The notes under the pieces: model-generated | Database searches by the model: none | What the model was told of the DNA's origin: nothing | The model's input: the letters and a program-made list of their open reading frames with translations, nothing else | Translations under genes and position numbers: made by a program | Shown: piece after piece, positions 26,672-38,763 of the stretch | Layout: the number at the start of each line of letters is the position of its first letter | How positions within the stretch are numbered: position 1 is the stretch's first letter | NCBI RefSeq assembly: GCF_024713945.1 | Contig: NC_134686.1 | Coordinates: forward strand, 2,194,001 to 2,258,000 | From: Dermatophagoides farinae | Taxonomy: Eukaryota > Arthropoda > Arachnida > Sarcoptiformes > Pyroglyphidae | DNA length: 64,000 bases | Direction: 5' to 3'

Positions 26672-29600
26672 TAGCCTTGAATTTTTTTTTTCTTGTATTT
26701 TAAAAAGTTTTTGAATTGTGTAAGAAAAAAAACGATTTTTTCTCTTCTATAGATATAAATTGTATAAAACTGAAACGATATTCATTTATAATGAACAAAT
26801 GTGTCACATCCGATTTAAATTATAACCAATCCCAGCATTCAATATAATAGTTTATTTCAGTGTGTGTGCGTGTAGTACAGAATAATGGTAAAAGTTGACG
26901 TATGTTGATGATGATTTCCATGCAAAAAAAACTTGATTCTTAATCAGTAAACTAGCAATAGAGAAGATTCTACCGTTTTTTTGTTCTCTTTGAAGATTCT
27001 TGTCGATAATATAGGAAAAATTTTATTGAAAATTCTGGATGAAAAAAAAATTTAATGAAAATTACACACACACACACAGACACACACACGAAAATTCAGA
27101 GTTGAATTGAATATTCTTGATTCTAATAATGATAATAATCAATAGATTACTGAGAATTCTGTGCTGTAAAAATGAATTGAATTAAATTCTGCAGTATTTC
27201 TAAAAAACAAAAATTCTTTCGATGCGATAACGATGCTTTTGTTATTGATTTTTTTTATGAAAATAAATTTTTTTTTCTTCACACAACACAAGACAGATTC
27301 ATGTGATTATTGAATTTTGAAAATGAATAATAACCTTGAATGTTGGTTGAAATTGGCATTGCCATCACCATCAACACCATGATCATCATCAATATTTATT
27401 TATTCAATCTGAATTTGAATGAATATAGTGATTAGATCTATATGTGTGTACATGGATTGGCCACGTGTGTGAATGCTTATTTTTTCTGTTGATGTTATAT
27501 CGTTGTATTGAACTTGAACTTTTCTTTTCTTTTTTTTTATTAGATGCTGATGAAATGAAAAACAATCAATAAGATGTGCAAGTTGTGATGTGATGTGATG
27601 TGAATACAGAAAAAAAATTTCTTTTTTTTTCTTCGTGCCTTGGAAAAAGCTGAAGAAAATTTATTCATTTTTTTCTGCTTACCAAAAAGAAAAAATTTCT
27701 GGATGAGTCATATTTGTGTGATTCCAGTTCTAAATTTTCTTTTTTTTTCATTTGTCTTTGGATCGATTCAAAAAAAATGATTTATGTACGTATGTGTGTG
27801 TGTTCCAACAAAGTTTCAAAGTTTTATTTGAATGATAACAACTCTTTATTCATCATAATAATAATCACCAAACAATCGGCATTTTTAAATTGGCCATGTA
27901 AATTGGGCATAAATCATCATCAATATACATTTTTGGGTTACCAAAAAGGGCCATAACTTTGTTTTTCATTTTCTTATTTTTTTCAGTGAAATAATAAGAA
28001 TTTCCCATTTTATTTCCATTTTTTCACATAAATTTTCCAAGAATTCTTGTGACAAGTGTTATGGTGATGATGATGAGTTTGGTGATTATTATCACAAGAA
28101 AACATGAAAAACATTTAAGATTGAGAGAGAGGGTGAAAAAAAAACTTTTTCATTTCTTACGCACTCACAAATAAAATCATGTGGCGGAAAAAAACGTTTT
28201 TTTTCTCTGTTGTTGTAATGTAATGTAATGATAATAATCATAAAAAAAATATATACAAATAATAACCAGTCACAAAAAAAGGGTTAATGGGCGAATCGTA
28301 ATTCATAATTCATATTTTTGTATGTATGGGTGCTGTGTTGCAACAACAAAAAAGAAAGAAAGAAAAAGTTTGTCAAATATCTATACAATAGCACCCGTTT
28401 TAAATCTTTTTTTATTATTTTCTTCTCCACCATATTCCATACAAAATGTATCCATAAACAAATGTTTTTTGTCATTTTGTTGTTGTTGTTGTTGTTTCTT
28501 GCAGACATTCTTATGATGAAAATGGTTTGTATATGGCCTAAAAAGAAAGTGAAAGAAAGAGATTTATTGCACATTACAGTAGCAGGACTTTTACCTTTCG
28601 AATATACGAATATTTATGATTTTGTAAATCAAATTTCGACGACAAAAATAAGTTTCAAGTGTGACCATCAGACCTCACACACACAAGTGTTGAGTGGAAA
28701 CAAATCATAAATTTTATTTCCAAATCAAAATATATGGCTATTTGTAGGAAAAAAAAATTTTACCTGTGCAATACCATGTTTTTTCTTTTGGTTAATTACC
28801 AAATGATGATAATATCTGATCAATGAATGATCAAATTTGATCCAAGAAACCATTCATATTCTTTCTTGTCAACATTCTATTCAATTCTATAAATAGAATG
28901 ATAGATGAAAAAAAACACAGAATTAGTACAATGATGAAATTCATTTTCCATTATGGAACAATAATAATAATCATCATCATAACAAAAAAAAGAGTAGAGG
29001 TAACAACAACAACAACAACAACAACAAAATAAAGTAAATGAGACGATACACAAATACACAAACATACACACTCACTATGGTAATGATCCGTAACTGAAAA
29101 CTCATCATCATCATCATCATCATTCTGGGTTCCTCACACTTTTACTCATTGAAAATGTGTGTGTGTGTCTGTGTGTATCATTATCATCATATTTGTGTGT
29201 GGTTTTTTTCCATTCATTCATTCCAAGAGCCAAGTAAAAAAAATCCATCAGTCGAGGTATATAAAGTCATCAACAACAACAACAACAAAAAAGCAAACAA
29301 AAAAAAAAATGAAACAACAACAACAACAACAAAAAATGGGCATATAACGGTCCGGATAGCATTCACACACACACACACACATCTTTATTTCTCATTCAAT
29401 AATACCTTTTTTTCGTGTGTTTTTTCTTTTTGATCCAAAGTAAAAACATCCATCCATTGTCCATCGCTAAGGGTCCAAAAAAAAAAAATGTCATCATTTT
29501 CATATCAAATATTTTTTCATACTATTGAAATCTTATATATATGTTTGCACATGCGTTTTCAAATGAATTCCTGACCAAAGAAAAAAAATTGAGAATTTTT

Positions 29601-29905
29601 TTTCCAAAATTCTGGAACCACATAAATATACTGCCGCTGTACAGTGCACATATATATAATAGTAACACATTGATAGCTCGAGAAACAAAACAAAACAAAA
29701 AACTTTCAATCCAATTGGTAACATGGTTGGCATAGCCTATGTCATGTGTGTGTGTGTGTGTGTGTAAACTTTTATCTATACACACAAACATATAGAATAT
29801 AGATACACCATTATTATTGTTCCAAAACAATATAGAGTTCCAAAATGTAACCAAAAAAAAAAAAAAAGAAAAAACTTTTTTTTTCTTGATGTTAGTCATC
29901 CAAAT

Positions 29906-29938
<33 letters not shown>

Positions 29939-32697
29939 AAAATTTGACAACAGCTGCATTGACATTATCTGACTGTTGTTGTTGTTGTTGTTGTTGTCAC
30001 ATTCACACACAGTGTGAGTGTGTGTGTTTTTTTTCACTCTCAACTTCCTTCCTTTCATTTCCAGATATATAACACACACACACACAAAGATCCAATATTA
30101 TCTTATGATATTTGTTGTTGTTGTTGTTGTTTTTGCTTTTGTTATGTATGTCCCTATATATGTCACATTGATTCCAAATTCGTTTGGTTTTTTTTGGCCA
30201 AACACACACACAAACAGAAAATCAACCATATCCAAAACGAAGTGAAACGAAGAAAAAAAAATTTACAAACAAAACAAAAATTTCGAAAATATCGAAACAA
30301 GGGTCACCACCAAATGCATATAAATCAAATTGAACATATACCTGACACATCTCGACATTGACATATGCACACACACACACACATACACACACACTTGGGT
30401 ATTTAGATTTTTTCATTTCATTTCATTTTCGTTTTTCTCTTTTTTTTTCTTTGTTTTGGTATAGGTTTTTGTGCTTATTTTTTTCTCATTTCTTTATGCA
30501 CGTTTTTACCGGCCAAACCTTCGATTTAGGAAAAAAAATCAAAATCCACACATACCACGACACATACAGTGATTATTATCATCATGTGGACAACAACAAT
30601 CCGGAACAACAGCAACAACAACAACAACAAAGATCCTTCTCATCGTTTGATGGCCGATTAATCTTGGTCAAAGATTTTCAAATACTTTTATTATATGTAG
30701 GTACATTTGACATTTGACATTTGGATCTTTTTATTTTTTGGAAAATTTTCGATTATCGAAATCAAAAATGATTAAGGAAATTAAAATGTGCAAAAGAAAT
30801 TCGTTATTTTGAAGAAAATTGCCCACAATGTTTAGCTATTTTGGTGAAATGAATTTTTTTTTTCAAATTTATGACTCTCATATTGCCTCTAGATGGCCGC
30901 ACATTTGATTTGTTTTGGTTTTTTTTTTTTTTTTTTTTTTTGATTTATGTTTACCCACACATATTTGTACACCACTCCAATAAACAAAAAAAAAAAATAT
31001 TGTCGGGTTTTATGTTAAAGTTGAAAGCTGTACTTAAAAAAAGTAGTGGTTCATGAACAACGATATCGCCGTGTATAGCGGTAGCGGAAAAACAATTTTT
31101 TTTTCGATAAATAGTAGAAGTTTGTTATAAAGTAAAACTATGGTAGTGGTATATAATGATGGTAATAAATCATAAGAAAATAAACTTTAACCTTTGACAC
31201 GTTACCTTAGTTATCACTAGATGTCATCACGTGTATTTTATGGCTGAATTATTCGTTTTTTTTTTTTTGTTTTTTGGTTTCCAAATTCTAATCACTTTTC
31301 TGTCCTGCAGAGACTATAGTAATGATGAATTTGAATTTAAAATTACAGACTGGTAATTTTCATGACAGAAAAATATGGATCCATTAACATTGTGAAGATG
31401 GATTGTATTTTGAAAACATTTATTATGCAATGTAATATATTCTAGGTAAATGAGGTGTTAGACAAATGAGAAAAAAAACAGAATGGAATACCATACAACA
31501 ACAACAACAACAACAACAACAAAAAATGTAAGGTAAAAACCATATATATGGATATTATGATAATCATACCATTATTAATTGACTTCATCCGAATCATCAT
31601 CATGTAAATGAAACAGAATTCATGATTCTGGATTCTGGTTTTTTCTCTCTTTTTTCAATATTACGTGTATCATCAAAAAAAAAAAAAAAAAACACATGAT
31701 ATGAATATTCATATTCATCATTGTGCATATTGAAAGAATAATTTTTTTTTTTGGTTTTTTGCTTCTCCAGAATATGAATCGGTGTCAAAGTGGTTTGTAC
31801 TTGTATACAAGCAATGATCAATTCTTTTGTTTCGCCCATTCATTTTTTTTATATTATTCTCATTTGGGTCGATAATATTTTTTTCACGTTCATTGTTGGT
31901 ACAGAAAAAAATTTTTCAAATTCATCACATACACACCCAGAATATTCAGAACAAGAATGGGTGTGTGTGTGTGTATGTAAATGGAAATTTCACTGCTTAC
32001 TGAATTAATCGATTTGATACATTTGAATCTAGTTATTATTCAACAGAAAAAATTTCAATTTTTTTTCATCTTTTTTCTACTTTCTACAAACACACACGCA
32101 GACAGATAGACAGTTGTACAATTCATTCAACTTTAACATCAGCCTACGATAAAACCAGAAAAAAAGAATTGAATTGAATTGAAATGTCAATCAGACTTGA
32201 TGATTGAGAGAAAAAAAGAGGAACCAAAAAATTAAATAAATTCCATTCAATCTTTTCACATTTTTTACCATTCAATGGATTTGATTGTATTGAATAATTT
32301 TCACATCTCTGTCCGAATAACTTGAAGATTTTTTTTCTCTCTCTCTCTCTCTCTGATTGCTTGATCGCTGGCGTTTTTTTTTGTGTGTGTGCATGTGTGT
32401 ATGTGTGAGTGGATGACAAGAAGCATCCCTGTTGCGTTTGTGTATGGATTTCTCGGCTTGTATGTTGAATTTTTCATCAAAAAAAATAATCAAAGACAAC
32501 GTCAATTCATCATCATTTCTCTGTGTGAATCTTGAATGAAATGAAATGAGATGAAATCATGATGTTTTTTTTTTTTGCTTAACCGAAAAAAAAGAGAGAG
32601 CGAGAACACTTGTAATCGAATCACATAAATCATTTTCAAACTATTTAAAAATAAATAAAAAAAATTTTGGTTTTTTTCAATTTTCTAACTAGGTCCC

Positions 32698-32722
32698 CTA
32701 GGTAGCGCCATAGTTATCGATA
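32698..32722 (+). promoter_or_regulatory. Candidate promoter or insulator core: CGCCATA box plus DRE-like TATCGATA
   Basis: CTAGGTAGCGCCATA (32698-32712) is followed 2 nt later by the perfect palindrome TATCGATA (32715-32722). In flies TATCGATA is the DRE bound by DREF, and its CGATA half is the BEAF-32 motif; both mark housekeeping promoters and domain boundaries. The reverse strand reads TATGGCGCTA, partly matching the CTCF core (KGGCGC). The island is more complex than the simple repeats around it. Confidence 0.4.
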
Positions 32723-32759
32723 GACTGTTTTTTTTCTTTTTTCTCTCTTGTTTCGATGA

Positions 32760-32925
32760 ATGATGAATGATCAAAGATCAGCAGCAAACATAACAAACAC
32801 TACGACTGTCTGTGCAACGGGCAACGCCTTCGTTCTTTAGCCTTTAGGTCACAACCAACTATCTATCTATCTCATATTTGAATCAACCGACAAACCAGAA
32901 AAATGAACAGCCAATAAACAGAGAG
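32760..32925 (+). other. Candidate 5' non-coding exon ending in a consensus splice donor
   Basis: This non-repetitive stretch, with a GC-richer centre (32810-32850), lies just after the DRE-like motif. It ends at AGAG|GTAAGTAT (donor GT at 32926-32927), an essentially perfect 5' splice site. Its only ATG (32903) opens a four-codon frame, MNSQ-stop, so it would not code for protein. It contains GATCAAAG (32769-32776), the same TCF-like site found at the proximal ftz promoter. It could be a distal ftz leader exon, about 16.65 kb upstream of the acceptor at 49577, or the first exon of a Hox-cluster non-coding RNA. Exon start is a guess. Confidence 0.35.
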
Positions 32926-33335
32926 GTAAGTATAGTCTTTCTGAGTTTTTTTTTTGAGTTTCTGACAACTCGAATTGCAGCTGTCGTTTTTTTTCCAATT
33001 TCATTTCAAAAAGAAACAAAAAACATTGTAGAATTTGTGATTCAAGTTAATTATCTAGAGAGAGAGAGAAAAAAAATTTGTCCCTCTCTTTTCAATCAAG
33101 AAAAAAAAATATAGAAATTCATCATCATCATTTTTTTTGTCGGAAACTTTTTCAGAATTATTGTTTCAATAATAATTTTAATTTAATTTTTTTTCCGGGA
33201 AATTTCTTTCTCTTATTATTGAATCTTTTGGCCAACAGGTTGGTCATTAATTTTCTTTCTTTTTTTTCTTTTTTGGTGAACATCCTCACCACATATATAG
33301 ATTGCCGCTATTTTAATGGCCATTTTCTGTTGCTA

Positions 33336-33366
<31 letters not shown>

Positions 33367-34460
33367 TTATTCTTACATGTCTTATTTACTGCTCAAACTC
33401 TGTTCCAGGAACCATCGCATACACACACACAGACACATACATAGATTTGATTCCAATACAATTTTTTGTTACATATAAATTATTATTACTATACTACTAC
33501 CCGTTTTTTTAACACTGATGATGATGATGATGATGTGTTGGCCCATTATTTTTTATGAGCTACTGATTATGATTATGATGATGATGATGATGATTATTAT
33601 TATTATTGCCATTATTTTTTTTTCCTTTCGGCTTCAAAATGTAAGGTCGTTGATGATGATGATGATGATGATCTTATCGGATATTTTCTAGGTCGCCATA
33701 AAAAAAAGAATTTAGGTTAATTACCTTGATATGGTACCGATTTTTTTTTGGTCGATCATCATCAAAGTGTGTAACACGTGTACATACGTCTTAATTATCG
33801 TCACACATCATCGTCATTTTGTTAATTGTCAAGTTGAAAAATTTCAAAGTTCAATTTTAATATTTGGTTGTTACAAAATTTGTAAAATCAGAAAGTGACA
33901 CATGCATTCAATAATGTCCTGGTTGAAAACAAAAACAAACGAATAGGAAATGTTGACATTTTTTTTTTTTTGGTCTCATTTCTAGGTATTATATCTCTAT
34001 ATGCTGAAATTTTCTTTTTTTCTCTCTCTCTCTCGAAAAAAAACCGAGACATTGACATTGTCGTTTTATTTTTTCATTGCTGAATCTGAAATAAAATTGA
34101 ACTGAAAAATGAATACATCAGCGAATAACACACACATACACACACACACAACGACAATGCTTTGTTCAATGTGAAAAAAAACGTTTGTGTTTGGTTGGTT
34201 CCAAAATCATCATCATCATCATCATCTGATTTACAGGCCTGTGATCTTGGTCTTCAATATTTTGGTTCATAGTTTGTGTTAGGATCGTCATCATTTCAAA
34301 ACTCAGGACGACGACGACGACGACGACGATAACAACGAGAAAAATAAACGTGTAAATTTTGCTATTGAATTGTGGATATATACACAACCGAAAATGGAAA
34401 TGTAAAATAACAACAACAACAACAACAACAACAACGATGACGATGACGATGGAAAAAACG

Positions 34461-34487
34461 TCTGCCTGCCTGCCTGCTTGCTTGCTT
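34461..34487 (+). repeat. (CTGC/TTGC)n tetranucleotide repeat
   Basis: CTGCCTGCCTGC passes into TTGCTTGC. It lies just after a (CAA)n and (GACGAT) stretch. Confidence 0.85.
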
Positions 34488-35141
34488 TGGGTTTTGTATT
34501 TTTGTGTGTGTATATTTTTAATATAGTTCGTCACCGTAATGTTAGACGGGTAATAAATCAAAATTTCTCTGTGTGTATGTATGCATGGATTTTCAATTGT
34601 ATATATGTGAAAAGCTCTATGTGTATATCTGAGTGCATTTTGCCCGTGTATTTTGCATTTGAGTTTTTTTTCGTGTTGTTTCTTTCTTTGATTTTGCTTT
34701 TGGCTGCATTTTATTTTTTTTTTTTGTTTTGTTTCTTTGATTTTTGTGATTTTTATACTAACAAAACTGACATTACTACTGAATAAAACCATGTTCAACC
34801 ATCAAAAAAAATATGGCTGTTATGTTCAGAGTTTTTGTGTTATTTTTTTTTTGCATCTTGTCTGTCTATCTATTTATCTAACAAACTAACTAACTAATCG
34901 ACTGAATATCGAATCAGATTGTCGTCTAATCATGTGTGTGTGTAAGCGCGTTTTTGTGTGTGTGTGTGCAGTGCACACTGTGCACGAGTTTGATTATCAT
35001 GAAAATTATTTGAATGAATGTGCATTGTTATTGTTGCTACATGGCGATAATGATTGTATTTTCAATTCAGAATTTGTAATAATTGTTGTCGATTTTTTTT
35101 GTTGCATTCAAAAAAAAAAAAAAAATAATAATAATAACATA

Positions 35142-35176
35142 GAGGCGTGGCAGCAGTCCCTAGGCCCCTATGGGCC
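35142..35176 (+). promoter_or_regulatory. GC-rich mini-island: GAGGCGTGG plus GGCCC-CTAT-GGGCC stem-loop
   Basis: GAGGCGTGG (35142-35150), a KLF/Sp1-type box, is followed by a 5-bp stem, 4-nt loop hairpin (35163-35176). GC content is far above its surroundings. GAGGCGTGG recurs at 44566-44574. Confidence 0.35.
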
Positions 35177-37468
35177 ATACGTTTTAGAAATTGAATGATA
35201 TTATTGTTATATCCGATTCTAGGTCACATGATGATCAATAAAATAATTTTTCAAATAAAAATTTCCAGATCGGAAATTCTGATAAGAATATCATTCATTT
35301 ACACCTGGTTTCCGGTCGTTTTTTTTTCATTTTGATTTCTCAGAATGTTAAAGAATTTTTTTTTTTTTTTTTTTTTTTGAAGACAGATGTCAGAAGTCAA
35401 GTGAGTGGGAGAAAATGAAGAAGAAAATGTTTGTTTTATACACACACACACACACACACACACATTCAATTTGATTGTCATCATTGATCATTTTTTTTTT
35501 CTTTGGTTTGAAACATAGAATATTGTCTTTCATATGATTACAGATTCCTTTTACCAATTACAATTATAATCATCATTTGTTGTTGTTACTGTTGTTGTTG
35601 TTGTTGTTATCCTCAATAACTATTAATATTTGAATTGATTTATGTTTGTTGTTCTTGTTTTTTTTCTGGCTTGTCGTTATATTATTTATTTAGCCAATTG
35701 CTCTTCTGTGTGTGTGTGTGCGTTTTTAATTATGGTTCACAATTATTTTGTGGCTTTAGCCAGCCAGCAAAAAAAAAGCGAAAGCAATTTGTTATTCATT
35801 TGTTGTATATGTGTACATTTACAGATCTAAAATGATATTGATTTTGCCATTTCCATCATCATCATCATCATCGTCGTCGTAATGAATTATGAGGAGCTGT
35901 TATTGAGGGGGAAAGGAACGATGGAGGACTAGGAAAAGCCAAGATAAGATGATGATGATGACGATGATTATTGAAAGAATTCATACTTTTCATATAGCTG
36001 ATATGACTATAAACGATGACAGATGAGATAAGATGGCAATGATTTTTTCTTTTCTTTCCTTTCCTTTTTTTTTGATTGATTTCTTTTCTTGAGATTGAAT
36101 TTTTCCTGTTGCTGTTTTTTTTTCTGTTCACTTTTAAAAACACCTGAACATGATTTTTTTTCCAATAATTGCATTTCACAATATTATATATATATATATA
36201 GGTATGTTTCTGGTTCATTAAAGTGTGAGAAAATGTTTGTGTGTGTGTTTTTTCTGTTCAAGTTTTTTTTTGTTTGCAACGGTTATTTAGATCAAATTTG
36301 ACGACATTAACACTTATATACCCCACTTTTATATATATACAATTACAATGAATCCGATTTTTTTTTCTTTTTTTTTTGTTACAAAAAAAAGTTTCCATTG
36401 TCATGATTGTTCGTGTGTGTGTACGACTTCCTTTTCATTTGAAATTTCACCTTAATTTAAATCAAATGAGACAGTGTTCATTTTTCATGTTTTTTTTTCT
36501 TTATTTTTTTTCAATTTTCATATACAGAAATTCAAATTGGACCGCTATAATAATATGGATCGTTTGATCGAACCGGAAAAAATTCGTTGATTGCTGAACG
36601 TTTGATGATGAATAACCGTGTAACACCTTTTTTTTGATGAGCATGTAATGTCGTCTGTTTTGTTTTTGTTTTGTTTTTTTTGGCTAATACAATTTGGGTA
36701 CGTTTGTTTGTTTGTTTGTTAAGGTGTCATTTTCACTGTTAATTCTTTGTTGTTATTTTTTTTTGTTCTGTTCGTAATTTTGTTTTCGTATTTGTTCTCT
36801 GACAAAATATCCATTGGGAATTTATAACAAAAGTAAAATGTCAACCCAAACAAACAAAACAACAACAACAGAATCTTGAATCAGTCTGTCATTGGTAATT
36901 GTAAAGGTGACATAGGATTCATTGGATGTTGTTGTGTTGATCCCCCCCCTCCTAACACCTAATCACCACCAGCAGCACCAGCACCAAAGAATGAAGATAA
37001 TTGCATCAGTTAGACAGTGAAACTTGCCATGTAATAATAGTTGTCACATGTCGTTTTTTTTCGTTCTTGGAACCGACCAAAAAAAAAAATTTTCAACTTA
37101 GATATCTGTTTTCTTCCGTTTTTTTTTGCAATGACCTCATGACAATGATGGCAGTAAATTTCGTTGCGTTTGTCCACCAGAATTACCAAACAAAAAAAAA
37201 TTTCTCTAATTAGCCCGTCATGTTTCTTCGTATGGCTTTTGATCATAAAAAAAAAGAATATTTACAGCAGCTGAAATCAAGAAAAAAAAATGAAAAGAAA
37301 ATGAAAATGAAACTTGTCATAAAATATGTAGCTAAAAGATTTTCATTTTTTAAAACGAAAAAATTTTTGTCAATTTTCAATGTTATAAAGCAATAAAAAT
37401 GTCAAATGTTTCAATATTACTTTGTTGTTGTTGTTGATAATGATTTCAATCGTTTTTCTGCTTTTTTC

Positions 37469-37485
37469 TTTGACCATTGGTCAAA
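37469..37485. repeat. Inverted repeat TTTGACCA-T-TGGTCAAA
   Basis: 8-bp arms around a single T. A related inverted repeat is at 48905-48922 (TTTGACC-CTAT-GGTCAAA). Confidence 0.7.
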
Positions 37486-38721
37486 ATAGACCATGACTAA
37501 AATAGACATTTATTTTTCATTGATATTTTCTTCACTTACCTAATAAAATTATTATTGTGGGAACTAAACAAGAGAAAAAAATGGATCGTTTTGTTTTTTT
37601 CGGTGGTCACAAAATGCGCGTTCAATTTCATTTCATTTTTTTTTGTTTGACCATGAAAATTGACCATAAAAAACGTATTTTCAAGTATTTTTTTCTCGCC
37701 ACATCTTCTTTCATATGGCCACATTTCTTATTGTATCAGGGTTAACCAGTAGTACCAATGGGCCATAAATAATATATTTCTCTGGGCTTGTCACACATGT
37801 GTGTGTGTGTGTGTGTGTCATATGACGGCAAAGAACTTAATGTTTCAATTTTTTTTTTCACAGAAATAAAATTGTTATATATCCATATAATACATACACG
37901 ACAATGGTAGTGTCTTGACAATGAAAATAAAAAAGAAAAAAAAGAAACAGCGATTGTCATAGATATCTCATCAAAAAACAATTTGAAACAACAAAAAAAA
38001 TTTGTTTTTTTTTTGTTTTGTTTGCCTGTCATCGAAATGGAAAAAAATAATTTAAATTGTGAATTTAAAAATGTTTCAAAAAAATGATGCAAAAATCCAA
38101 CAATATAGGTACGTGTCAGCTGTGTGTGTGTGTGTGTGTTTTGTTCAATCAAAAGAGATTAACATTGGCGAAAACGAATTTATTCTCTTTCTCTTTCTAT
38201 TGTTGTACATAGACAATGATGATTATGAGAATTTCTATTGTTGGCATTTGATAAATTCTTGTTTTTTTTTCTACTAACCTCATCATTCTGGTATTCCAAC
38301 ATTTCCATCCATCCCCAAAAAAATAAACGGAGGCCAAAGATCGAAATATAATACATTACGTACAACCAATGATGATGATGATGATCATTCTTATCATGCT
38401 AACAGTGATCCTTATGATAGAAACGAATGAGAAAATGAAAAAGATGAATTGAATTTTTCTCTGTGTGTACGTATATATATATAAAATGGCAGCAGGAATG
38501 AAGAATGAGGAATTTTTGATCTCTATTCTGTTTGCTATCATTCCATTTTTATACCCCCCCCCATTTCTCAATTTCACATGTTACTGTTGTTGCACACACA
38601 CATTTATTTCATTGCACAACTAAAATGCACATTCTGTTTTTTTTACTACTCGTATAGATCACCAAAAGTCTGAAATTGATAAATTAGAATCCAAATGAAA
38701 ATTCTGAATGTTCATCATTGT

Positions 38722-38724
<3 letters not shown>

Positions 38725-38761
<37 letters not shown>
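38725..38761 (+). repeat. (GT)n microsatellite, ~36 bp
   Basis: An uninterrupted GT run. Confidence 0.97.

Positions 38762-38763
<2 letters not shown>

Larger units (their letters stand above)
20789..32697. other. Gene-free interval with scattered complex islands
   Basis: Islands of non-repetitive sequence lie at 26130-26240, 28510-28710 and 30700-31450. The 28510-28710 stretch keeps a frame reading DLLHITVAGLLPFEYTNIYD that is not repetitive, but I recognise no family and see no clear splice sites. The rest is CA/TG, CAA and homopolymer DNA. Confidence 0.6.

Noticed and set aside
29522-30085. 187-codon minus-strand ORF
   Set aside because: Built from CA/TG, CAA and homopolymer runs (CVCV, HTHT, NNN, FFF).
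34166-34798. 210-codon minus-strand ORF
   Set aside because: Made of poly-V, poly-I and poly-M from GAC, CAA and CAT repeats plus CA tracts. It has no domain and no coding-like composition.
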